Positions 37,303-44,953 of a DNA stretch of 64,000 bases are shown here, one piece after another (the first letter of the stretch is position 1; every line of letters starts with the position of its first letter). The notes under the pieces are model-generated. The model saw only the letters and a list, made by a program, of their open reading frames with translations. It was not told the DNA's origin and ran no database searches. Position numbers and translations under genes: made by a program. The stretch comes from CAVSJA01 sp963728145 (GTDB lineage: Bacteria; Bacteroidota; Bacteroidia; Chitinophagales; Chitinophagaceae), in assembly GCA_963728145.1 (NCBI GenBank), contig CAVSJA010000001.1, positions 520,638-584,637 on the forward strand, in the 5' to 3' direction.

Positions 37303-38379
37303 TTATTTTGTTACTTTCGACAACGTCACCGCTGAACCCGGGCGCAAGAACAATAAGCCGGTGGTGATCACCGTATCTCCATTATTCAAACCCGTTATAA
37401 CCTGGATATTGGCCGAATCACGTACACCAGTCGTAATATCCTCGAATACAGCTGTACCTCCTTTAAACAATATAACTTGTTTATCTCGTCCCTGAGGTAT
37501 TACCGCCTGGGTTGGGATCATCAAAGCATTTTCATTCTTACCTAATGTCATTCTCACTTTAGCAAATGCACCGGGAACAAGAAAACGGTCAACCGAGTTT
37601 ACAACCGCTCTTACAGCCAGGCTTCTGGTGTTTTCTTCAATTGCAGATTCAAGGGCGATCACTGTTCCCCGATAAACTTTGTCGGATCCGTCAATTTTGA
37701 AATTTACATTCTGACCTTTTTTCATAACCGAACCGTACTTTTCCGGGACTGTGAATTGCAATTTCAATTTATTTACCTGGCTGATTTTCGTAATGATGTT
37801 GGTAGGGGAGATGTATGCGCCGTTACTGATATTTCGCAGTCCTAATCTTCCGTCAAAGGGCGCCCTGATTTCTGTTTTGCTGATATTCACTCTAACCAAT
37901 TCGATATCTGCTCTAAGATTATTGACAGCTAACTCGCTCAGGTCATATTCTTGCTGGCTAATGCCGTTGATCTTCAGCAATTCCTTTTGCCTTTCCGCTG
38001 TTTTTTCAGAAATCGCCAATTGAACCTCCAACTTTCTTAATTGGGCCTGAAGATCGTCATCAAATAGTTTTACCAAAAGCGTTCCCCGGCCTACTTGATT
38101 ACCCTCCTGTACATTCAGCCTTACTACTCTGCCGGAAATCTCCGATCTCAATTCCGTTTCTTCATAAGGAAGCAGACTCCCGGGAACTTCAATATTTGAG
38201 GAAAGAGATTGTGGTCCTACTATAAATGCTTCAACCGCTATTGGGGCGTTTGATCGTCCGCCTCCGCCACCGCCTCCAGGTCCGCCAGCCGGCGGTTCAT
38301 CTTTCTTACCCTTACAGGATAAAAAAACTAAACCGAGCATCAATATAACACCGGATAATAATCGTCTTAAGTTGGTCAT
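37303..38379 (-). CDS. RND efflux periplasmic adaptor, lipoprotein
   Basis: About 358 residues from the ATG at 38379, which puts a standard lipoprotein leader (GVILMLGLVFLSCKG) at the N-terminus. The frame is also open to an ATG at 38403. A Gly-rich linker of seven consecutive glycines follows the lipid-anchored Cys. Then come a lipoyl-like half motif (SEISGRVVRLNVQEGNQVGRG), a short alpha-helical hairpin (about 115-165), the second lipoyl half (IRAPFDGRLGLRNISNGAYI) and beta-barrel/membrane-proximal domains. It is the first gene of the efflux operon and links permease to outer-membrane channel. Confidence 0.93.
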   Translation of the reverse strand: MTNLRRLLSGVILMLGLVFLSCKGKKDEPPAGGPGGGGGGGRSNAPIAVEAFIVGPQSLSSNIEVPGSLLPYEETELRSEISGRVVRLNVQEGNQVGRGTLLVKLFDDDLQAQLRKLEVQLAISEKTAERQKELLKINGISQQEYDLSELAVNNLRADIELVRVNISKTEIRAPFDGRLGLRNISNGAYISPTNIITKISQVNKLKLQFTVPEKYGSVMKKGQNVNFKIDGSDKVYRGTVIALESAIEENTRSLAVRAVVNSVDRFLVPGAFAKVRMTLGKNENALMIPTQAVIPQGRDKQVILFKGGTAVFEDITTGVRDSANIQVITGLNNGDTVITTGLLFLRPGSAVTLSKVTK

Positions 38380-38452
38380 ATGTAATTCAATACAAGGGTG
38401 CAAAAGTACTTATTAAAGAAAATTCGACTTTCATAAAGAGTATGAACGGTAA

Positions 38453-39577
38453 TCAGCCCGACACCACTTTCAGGGTCTGTTTGATACGGTTTGCTTTAAA
38501 CACAAGGTCCTGTTTTTCCTTGCTTAAAATGGTAACATGCCCCATCTTTCTACCAGGCTTTGTTTGCTTCTTACCGTAAACATGCACGAAGACATTGTCC
38601 ATCTGCAACACATCCATTAGGCCCTGATAGTCTGCTTTTCCACTGAATCCTTCTGCGCCAACGAGATTGACTATCGCCGCGGGTAGGATAGCATCAGGAT
38701 TACCGAGGGGATAATCGAGCATCAGCCGGATCAGCATATCAAATTGTGAACTGAAATTTCCTTCAATCGTGTGATGCCCGCTATTGTGAACCCTGGGCGC
38801 GGTTTCGTTTACAAAAACCTCACCCTTCCGGTCTATAAACAATTCGACTGCAAAGATTCCTGGACTTTTCAAGCCCTTCACCACCGCCATTGCCACCGCC
38901 TCAATCTTCCAACCCGTTTGTTTGGGAATATCTGCCGGACTAATCTGGTAGTCCAGTAAGTTGAGCCGCTGATCAAAGACCATATCAACAGGTGAATAAA
39001 GTGCAGTTTCGCCCCTGGCATTTATGACGACAATCTGTGAAATTTCTTTTTCTATATCCACCATTTTTTCCAGGACGGCGGGCTGATCAAAGCCCAGGTC
39101 AATGTCTTTTGTTTCCTTCAAAATCTGAACACCACGTCCATCATAGCCGCCCAATCCAAGCTTGTGAACTGCTGGAATAAAGGCAAGATGACTATTGAGG
39201 TCCGCTTTGTTTTTCGTGATTACAAATTCCGAAGTGGGTATTTGGTTGCTCTTATAATACTCTTTCTGCAAGATCTTGTTCTTAATTATTCGAAGCGCTG
39301 AGGCCCGGGGAAAAACTTTTACTCCCTCATTCTCCAGTCTTTCAAGCGCATCTTCGTTAACGGATTCTATTTCGATGGTAACTGCATCAAGCTTCTTTCC
39401 GAAGTTATAAACAGCATCGAAATCCCTGATATCGCCTTTGACGAAATGATGGCAAAGATTAGCTGCCGGACATTCCGAATCATTTTCCATGACCCAGGTT
39501 TCAACAGGATAATTGGCCGCGGCCTGCAGTAACATTTTTCCCAGTTGCCCGCCGCCTAAAATGCCAATCTTAACCAT
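38453..39577 (-). CDS. purK: 5-(carboxyamino)imidazole ribonucleotide synthase
   Basis: A 374-residue ATP-grasp ligase that carboxylates AIR with bicarbonate and ATP, supplying PurE. Marks: N-terminal IGILGGGQLGKMLLQAA, VTIEIESVNEDAL near residue 70, LGGYDGRGVQIL near 147, and NETAPRVHNSGHHTIEG near 257, the conserved metal and substrate segment. Full length. purE lies about 6 kb away on the same strand, beyond the efflux operon. The start faces the divergent HPPD gene across a 346-bp gap that holds a heptad inverted repeat. Confidence 0.97.
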   Translation of the reverse strand: MVKIGILGGGQLGKMLLQAAANYPVETWVMENDSECPAANLCHHFVKGDIRDFDAVYNFGKKLDAVTIEIESVNEDALERLENEGVKVFPRASALRIIKNKILQKEYYKSNQIPTSEFVITKNKADLNSHLAFIPAVHKLGLGGYDGRGVQILKETKDIDLGFDQPAVLEKMVDIEKEISQIVVINARGETALYSPVDMVFDQRLNLLDYQISPADIPKQTGWKIEAVAMAVVKGLKSPGIFAVELFIDRKGEVFVNETAPRVHNSGHHTIEGNFSSQFDMLIRLMLDYPLGNPDAILPAAIVNLVGAEGFSGKADYQGLMDVLQMDNVFVHVYGKKQTKPGRKMGHVTILSKEKQDLVFKANRIKQTLKVVSG

Positions 39578-39603
39578 ATTAATTTATTGAGCCGCAAAGA
39601 TAA

Positions 39604-39746
39604 GCGTTTGGCGTCTTGCGTTTGGCGTTTGGAGTTTGGCGTTTGGCGTCCTTAGCTCAAACTTATTTTTGAATTGCAGTCCTTTCGTATTACCTCAAGA
39701 ATGTTGAATTTGAACAACGCCAAACTCCAAACGCCAAACTCCAAAC
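39604..39746. repeat. GTTTGGC-type heptad inverted repeat in a divergent gap
   Basis: A long left arm (39604-39650, about six heptads) and right arm (39717-39746) flank a 66-bp centre whose own edges (GCTCAAA and TTTGAAC) continue the pairing loosely. The gap 39578-39923 holds nothing else convincing; a 32-codon frame at 39770-39868 is not supported. Both flanking genes point away from the element, so it is not a shared terminator. Confidence 0.9.
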
Positions 39747-39923
39747 ATTCTCTAATTTTGTACTCAACCATGCGTCCCGATTACCCTCATAAACTTTTTA
39801 GCGATAAGCGTGTTCGCTACTGTCTGCTGATGGAGTCACTTGCTATGAGAAGTAGGAAAAAAATCTAACTTAATTGCCAATTCCTAATTACAGAATGACG
39901 ACGAACTATCTCAACTTTACATT

Positions 39924-41057
39924 ATGTCAACAACAACATCAACAGATAAAAATAAAAGCACCGCTACAGATTTTCTTCCCCTACAGGGTACAGATTATGT
40001 AGAATTCTACGTGGGCAATGCAAAACAGGCTGCTCATTATTATCAAACGGCATTCGGATTTCAACCGTTAGCTTACTCGGGCCCCGAAACAGGTGTGATG
40101 GACAGAGCAAGCTATGTTTTAAAACAAAACAAGCTTTTCCTGATGCTTACAACTCCATTGAGAGCGGGAAATCCAATGGCGGATCATATTTATAAGCATG
40201 GTGACGGTGTGAAAACGCTGGCGCTAAAAGTGGATGATGCAAGCAGCGCGTGGAAGGAAACCACAAAGCGAGGAGCAAAGAGTTATATGGAACCAACGCG
40301 CATATCCGACGACGATGGGGAAGCAATTATCAGCGGCATTCATACCTATGGCGAAACTGTTCATTTATTTATAGAAAGAAAAAATTATCACGGCGCATTT
40401 CTCCCTGGTTATCGCGCATGGAGCAATCCCTATTTCAAAACGGAAGAAACAGGGTTGCAATACGTGGATCATTGTGTTGGTAATGTAGGATGGAACCAGA
40501 TGAATACCTGGGTAAGTTTCTATGAAGAAGTAATGGGCTTCCGGAATATTCTTTCTTTCGACGATAAGGATATTTCAACAGAATATTCTGCGCTAATGAG
40601 CAAGGTGATGAGCAATGGAAATGGATTTGTAAAATTCCCAATCAATGAACCCGCCGAAGGGAAGAAGAAATCGCAGGTAGAAGAATATCTTGAATACTAC
40701 AATGGAGAAGGATGCCAGCACGTGGCTATGGCTACAAATGATATTGTGCATACTGTAACGGAACTTAGAAGCCGTGGAGTTGAATTCCTCCAGATCCCGA
40801 CCACATATTATGATGATTTATTACAAAGGGTAGGGAAGATTGATGAAGATCTCGAACCATTAAAAGAACTTGGCATTCTCGTCGACCGCGATGAAGAAGG
40901 TTACCTGCTCCAGATCTTTACCCGGCCCGTTGAAGATCGACCCACATTATTCTTTGAGATCATTCAACGCAAAGGCGCTAAGAGTTTTGGAAAAGGAAAC
41001 TTCAAGGCTTTATTTGAAGCTATTGAAAGAGAGCAGGAAGCGAGGGGAAACCTGTAA
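39924..41057 (+). CDS. hppD: 4-hydroxyphenylpyruvate dioxygenase
   Basis: A 377-residue non-haem iron dioxygenase that converts 4-hydroxyphenylpyruvate to homogentisate in tyrosine breakdown. Two vicinal-oxygen-chelate domains are present. Iron ligands appear as His in YVDHCVGNV near residue 181, His in GCQHVAMATND near 264 and Glu in TLFFEIIQRKG near 345. FGKGNFKALFEAIEREQ is the typical C-terminal signature. No homogentisate dioxygenase or fumarylacetoacetase gene is visible nearby. The start ATG at 39924 gives the family N-terminus with a short Ser/Thr-rich lead. Confidence 0.97.
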   Translation: MSTTTSTDKNKSTATDFLPLQGTDYVEFYVGNAKQAAHYYQTAFGFQPLAYSGPETGVMDRASYVLKQNKLFLMLTTPLRAGNPMADHIYKHGDGVKTLALKVDDASSAWKETTKRGAKSYMEPTRISDDDGEAIISGIHTYGETVHLFIERKNYHGAFLPGYRAWSNPYFKTEETGLQYVDHCVGNVGWNQMNTWVSFYEEVMGFRNILSFDDKDISTEYSALMSKVMSNGNGFVKFPINEPAEGKKKSQVEEYLEYYNGEGCQHVAMATNDIVHTVTELRSRGVEFLQIPTTYYDDLLQRVGKIDEDLEPLKELGILVDRDEEGYLLQIFTRPVEDRPTLFFEIIQRKGAKSFGKGNFKALFEAIEREQEARGNL

Positions 41058-41060
41058 TTT

Positions 41061-41217
41061 AATAGGCAATGGGCAATAGGCAATAAGCAGCAATAAGCAA
41101 GGGGCAAAAGGCAAAGTGGGAAGAGGCCCTTGGTAATAGACAATTTGCTTAGTAGTTTTCCGTTTGCCAGTTGCTTATTGCTTATTGCCTATTGCCCATT
41201 GCCAATTGCTTGTTGCT
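41061..41217. repeat. GCAATAG-type heptad inverted repeat
   Basis: The left arm (41061-41115) is GCAATAG/GCAATGG/GCAATAA heptads. The right arm (41165-41217) is complementary CTTATTG/CCTATTG/CCCATTG heptads. They are separated by about 50 bp. It starts 4 bp after the HPPD stop and lies in a 290-bp gap; the rest of the gap up to 41,347 shows no gene. Confidence 0.92.
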
Positions 41218-41347
41218 CCTGATTTCCACATTGTTAACAAGCTGGATTGATTTTTGAGGCAGGCTTTGCATTAATTTTAACCCCAAAGTCTATTTGACGG
41301 CAAAATAGATCAGCACTAAAACCGTTTTAATATAGAGCAAGACAATT

Positions 41348-42523
41348 ATGAGAAAGGTCCTATTCAGTTTGATTTTCATTTTATTCTCCATTATCGCAAT
41401 TGCCCAGCCTTCGGCTCCGGATTTCAGTTTCCTGGATTATCAGAGGAGTTTTCCAAGAATTTCTGATGTCATGAACCGCAAGGAGGATACCCTTTTGAAA
41501 CAGTTCAAGGAAAAAGGATTGCCCTGGCCGGTGAAATATATCTATCTGCGTTCCTTTAAGTATGATAGCCAACTGGAAGTATGGGTCAAATCTGAAAAGA
41601 ACGACAAATTCAAATTATTCAAGACCTACAAGGTTTGCGCTTTATCCGGCAGTCTTGGCCCTAAAAGAATGCAGGGCGATTACCAGGTTCCGGAAGGATT
41701 CTATTACATCAATGAATTCAACCCGAAAAGTGTTTATCACCTTTCTTTAGGTTTGAACTACCCCAATGCTTCAGACAGAATGCTAAGTGATTCGCTGCAA
41801 CCCGGTGGTGATATCTACATTCATGGAAGTTGTGTAACCACAGGTTGCATTCCTATTACTAATCAACAAATCGAAGAACTATATATCCTCGCCACGCATG
41901 CGAAAACGCAAGGTCAGGATTTTATACCTGTACATATATTCCCGATTCAATTCAACAATAGGAAGAGTATTGATTATCTCGCCAAATTCCTCAAGGATTT
42001 TCCGGAGTATACTCATATCAGCAATGAGATGAAACATGCGTATTCTTATTTTGATAGAACGAAACAAATTCCAGTAGTACTGATAAACAAGAAAGGGGAG
42101 TATGTAGTCGAAAACAATGGTGTTGAAATAGTCGCAGACGCCACGTCAAAACCAGCAAGGAAGAAAGTAGAAAGACCAATGAAGAGCTTCAGTGAAGAGG
42201 AAATTGCTAAAGTGGTAGATAAACTTCCTGAGTTTCCCGGTGGCAATTCCCAGTTCCAGGTTTTTCTTGATAAGCTCAGCAAGGACATGACCATTCATCT
42301 CTCCGAAGGGCAACAGAAGACCTATATTATGGTTGAATTTATTATCGATAAAGATGGTAAACCCGTCAACGCAAAAGTGATTAAAGGTGGAAATGATGTA
42401 CTAAATGAAGCCATCGAAGATTTATTCGATAAAATGCCCAGCTGGACTCCCGCAACCCGCGCGGAAAAGAACGTCGCCGTTCGATTAAAGCAGTCTATTT
42501 TCATCGAGAAAACTAATCCGTGA
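41348..42523 (+). CDS. L,D-transpeptidase (YkuD) fused to a TonB C-terminal domain
   Basis: A 391-residue exported protein: signal peptide about 1-20, then an ErfK/YkuD-like catalytic domain with the His/Cys motif DIYIHGSCVTTGCIPITNQQ near residue 158 (likely nucleophile Cys in TTGC). A linker with charged residues follows, and a C-terminal TonB-C-like domain (about 290-391; LPEFPGGNSQFQVFLDKL, VEFIIDKDGKPVNAKVIKGG). YkuD domains form 3-3 peptidoglycan crosslinks or attach proteins. TonB-C domains in Bacteroidota often occur without a membrane anchor as protein-interaction modules. The pairing suggests an envelope-remodelling factor, but its partner is unknown. Confidence 0.82.
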   Translation: MRKVLFSLIFILFSIIAIAQPSAPDFSFLDYQRSFPRISDVMNRKEDTLLKQFKEKGLPWPVKYIYLRSFKYDSQLEVWVKSEKNDKFKLFKTYKVCALSGSLGPKRMQGDYQVPEGFYYINEFNPKSVYHLSLGLNYPNASDRMLSDSLQPGGDIYIHGSCVTTGCIPITNQQIEELYILATHAKTQGQDFIPVHIFPIQFNNRKSIDYLAKFLKDFPEYTHISNEMKHAYSYFDRTKQIPVVLINKKGEYVVENNGVEIVADATSKPARKKVERPMKSFSEEEIAKVVDKLPEFPGGNSQFQVFLDKLSKDMTIHLSEGQQKTYIMVEFIIDKDGKPVNAKVIKGGNDVLNEAIEDLFDKMPSWTPATRAEKNVAVRLKQSIFIEKTNP

Positions 42524-42690
42524 ATGGTCAATGGTGAATGGTGAATAGTCAATGGTCAATAAGGATTGTGAAACCAAGCAATCAAAACACCAATAACAAT
42601 ACGGAGTAAATAATTAGTTTGCGATTCAAGACAGATAATGATCTTTCTATTCACTATTCACTATTCACCATTGACCATTCACCATTCACT
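42521..42690. repeat. ACCATTC-type heptad inverted repeat
   Basis: The left arm (42521-42560; GAATGGT/CAATGGT units) and the complementary right arm (42649-42690; ACCATTC/ACTATTC units) flank an 88-bp centre. The left arm contains the stop codon of the transpeptidase gene and the right arm ends in the stop codon of the small minus-strand gene, so the element bridges two convergent 3' ends. Confidence 0.92.
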
Positions 42691-42844
42691 ACACAATGTC
42701 CATCGCGTAAACAAAAGATGTACAAACAAAAGGCAGGAGCAGCGTAAGATATTCCCAATGAAGAACAATTCCTGCAACAAAGAGTGCTGTAGAGACAAAA
42801 AACAGTAACCACCAGCCGGCTCTTGACTTTTTAGTTCTCTCCAT
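42689..42844 (-). CDS. Small two-helix membrane protein, 51 aa
   Basis: An ATG at 42844 opens 51 codons ending in TAG at 42689. The sequence starts with a basic MERTKKSRAGWW and then has two hydrophobic stretches (LLFFVSTALFVAGIVL and LTLLLPFVCTSFVYAM) split by HWEY, a helical-hairpin pattern with positive-inside charge. It is shorter than most gene-finder limits. The region from here to 43,043 (about 200 bp) holds the probable promoter of the next gene but no other coding frame. Function unknown. Confidence 0.6.
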   Translation of the reverse strand: MERTKKSRAGWWLLFFVSTALFVAGIVLHWEYLTLLLPFVCTSFVYAMDIV

Positions 42845-43043
42845 GAGTTAGAAAAGTTTGCGCAAAAATAAGGGTTAGGAGGAAAATTTAATAATTTTTA
42901 CCTCCTTTAGCCGGTGGACTTGCATATTTAATAAACTAATTGTTTCTTGTGTTCCACTCTCATTTTTCAACATCCTTCGCTAAGCCCGATTATTTCCTCT
43001 TTTCCATTGGATAGCCTCTAATTCACCACTAAACAACCACAAA

Positions 43044-44834
43044 ATGAACGGGTCTTTAAAGGGGATTCTTCTGGCATTTATTTGCCTGGCTTCAGTCTAT
43101 TCCAGGGTTTCAGCTCAATGTGTAAGCGAAGGTTCCTTCAATTTCTCAAGAAATGCGGCATTGGGTCAATCAGCGAATAACAAAACGCTTACGCAAAATG
43201 GAGTTACCCTAACCGTAACTTCCAGGATTCTTCCTTCATCTACTGCGTCACTTACAGCCTTAATGTTCAATGACAGCCATAAACCTACGGGAGATACATT
43301 TACGGTACATAACCAAATGAATGCAGGGCCGGCGGTTGACCCCGGCATATTGGTAAAATTTGTTTTTAGCAAACCACTGAGTTCCCTCCATTTTGAGATT
43401 TATGATGTTGATGGGGCTGCCACCAAGAGAGACTCAATTCATGTGAGAGGATATAATGGTCCAACCGTAATCAATCTTTCTGCAGCAAATTATACAGTAG
43501 GTTCAGCGGTTTCAAACGCGGGCGGCAATGCATTCAAAGCAAATAGTAATACCGGTTCGGGTAATGATGATCCTGTCGGGGATGTAAAAATCAATTTTCC
43601 TCAACCGGTGGATTCTGTTACAATCGTGGTTAGCCAGGGTGTCGGTGGAACTGCCGGTGCAATGTCAGTTTCATTTGGGAATATCCGTTGGTGCAATGAT
43701 CCTCCCGTCGCTTGCGCTTCTACCAGCGGAAGCTTTGTTTTTGGTACGGATCCGACTTTATCAAATGGAGATCAGATTACACAGGATGGCGTTACACTCA
43801 CGCTTAACCGAACAGCGCATTTAGGTACTCCGACTTTTCAAACATGGGCATTCAATAACGCACATAAATCGGGCGCTGTGGGAATGCAATGTCAGCAAAC
43901 CGTAACTGGAAATAGCCAGGTGGTAAAATACAAGCTGGCATTCGACAGAAGACTACAGGGACTTAATATGAGCTTGTGGGATATTGAAGGTGGAACGAAC
44001 AGCGATTCAGTAAATATCCTTGCTTATGGTGATGGAATTGCCTTGACTCTTGATTCGTCTGCATTCAGTTCTGGTAGGGCAATGAATAATACCCCAAGCG
44101 GCAGCAGATTCAAAGGACTGGTTCATCAATCGAATTTGGACGATAGGACAGGGGATATCAATATATCCTTCCCTGGCAATATTGATTCGGTGATCATCCT
44201 TACCACGCAAGCTGCAGGTGGGAGTGGAAGCTACAGTTTCAGCGTCGGTGGAATTACCTGGTGCAACTCTTTGGATGCTGTACCATTATTAATGAAAGAT
44301 TTCACAGGAAATCTAAATAACGGATTGGTAAACCTTAACTGGAATGTGACAGGTGATCAAACAATCGATAAAATGGAAGTACAGCGTAGTTTTGATGGAA
44401 ACAGTTTTACAACTATTGCCATAGTGAAGGGAAGATCGGGATTGAACAATCGTTACCAATACCAGGACAAACCTGGTAACATTTCGACAGCACGGATCTA
44501 TTATCGAATTGTGTTCAACACATCCGAAGGGCAAAAAACAATCAGTTCGATCTTACCGATACGTATGATCGAATCTGGTGTAGGCATCACTATCGCGCCA
44601 AATCCTGCACGTGATTATGCTATCATTCAGTACAAATCAGGTTCAAGGAGTACAGCACAGATCCGATTGGCTGATGCAACAGGACGAATCGTGATGAGAA
44701 CCCAACACAATTCCCAACCAGGGAATAATACAGTTACACTAAGTAATCTTGACAGACTGCCTGAAGGAATATATACTGTAATGATTGAATCCGAAGGGCA
44801 GTTATCAGTACAAAAACTTTCCCTACGTAAATAA
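43044..44834 (+). CDS. Secreted protein with tandem beta-sandwich domains and T9SS sorting signal
   Basis: 596 residues. The signal peptide ends near SRVSAQ. Two homologous domains of about 190 residues follow: SEGSFNFSRNAALGQ to GNIRWCND, and TSGSFVFGTDPTLSNG to GGITWCNS. Each has a GDVKINFP or GDINISFP strand and closing aromatic-Cys motif. Then comes a fibronectin-like stretch (LNWNVTGDQTIDKMEVQRS). The C-terminal 75 residues (TIAPNPARDY, LPEGIYTVMIESEG, KLSLRK) are a type A type-IX secretion sorting domain, so the protein is exported through the outer membrane and probably surface-attached. The ligand is unknown. Confidence 0.85.
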   Translation: MNGSLKGILLAFICLASVYSRVSAQCVSEGSFNFSRNAALGQSANNKTLTQNGVTLTVTSRILPSSTASLTALMFNDSHKPTGDTFTVHNQMNAGPAVDPGILVKFVFSKPLSSLHFEIYDVDGAATKRDSIHVRGYNGPTVINLSAANYTVGSAVSNAGGNAFKANSNTGSGNDDPVGDVKINFPQPVDSVTIVVSQGVGGTAGAMSVSFGNIRWCNDPPVACASTSGSFVFGTDPTLSNGDQITQDGVTLTLNRTAHLGTPTFQTWAFNNAHKSGAVGMQCQQTVTGNSQVVKYKLAFDRRLQGLNMSLWDIEGGTNSDSVNILAYGDGIALTLDSSAFSSGRAMNNTPSGSRFKGLVHQSNLDDRTGDINISFPGNIDSVIILTTQAAGGSGSYSFSVGGITWCNSLDAVPLLMKDFTGNLNNGLVNLNWNVTGDQTIDKMEVQRSFDGNSFTTIAIVKGRSGLNNRYQYQDKPGNISTARIYYRIVFNTSEGQKTISSILPIRMIESGVGITIAPNPARDYAIIQYKSGSRSTAQIRLADATGRIVMRTQHNSQPGNNTVTLSNLDRLPEGIYTVMIESEGQLSVQKLSLRK

Positions 44835-44857
44835 GTTCGCGCTCGCAGTTTAAGTGA

Positions 44858-44884
44858 AAGCCGCTTCCCGAAAGGGGGCGGCTT
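44858..44884 (+). terminator. Terminator hairpin after the T9SS protein gene
   Basis: The stem AAGCCGC pairs with GCGGCTT. An inner CCC/GGG pair closes a GAAA tetraloop, and AATTTCATT follows. It starts 23 bp after the stop. Confidence 0.8.
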
Positions 44885-44953
44885 AATTTCATTGTTTATT
44901 GTGCAAGGTCTACACTTTTCTATAAATTCGCCGGACCCGAGGAAAAATAACCA

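Noticed and set aside
39770..39868. 32-codon frame between purK and HPPD
   Set aside because: Too short, highly basic, no recognised relative and adjacent to a repeat element; support is insufficient.
41061..41217. Heptad arrays considered as CRISPR or simple microsatellites
   Set aside because: Units are 7 bp with no spacers, and the two arms are reverse complements, so they form hairpins and not direct-repeat arrays.
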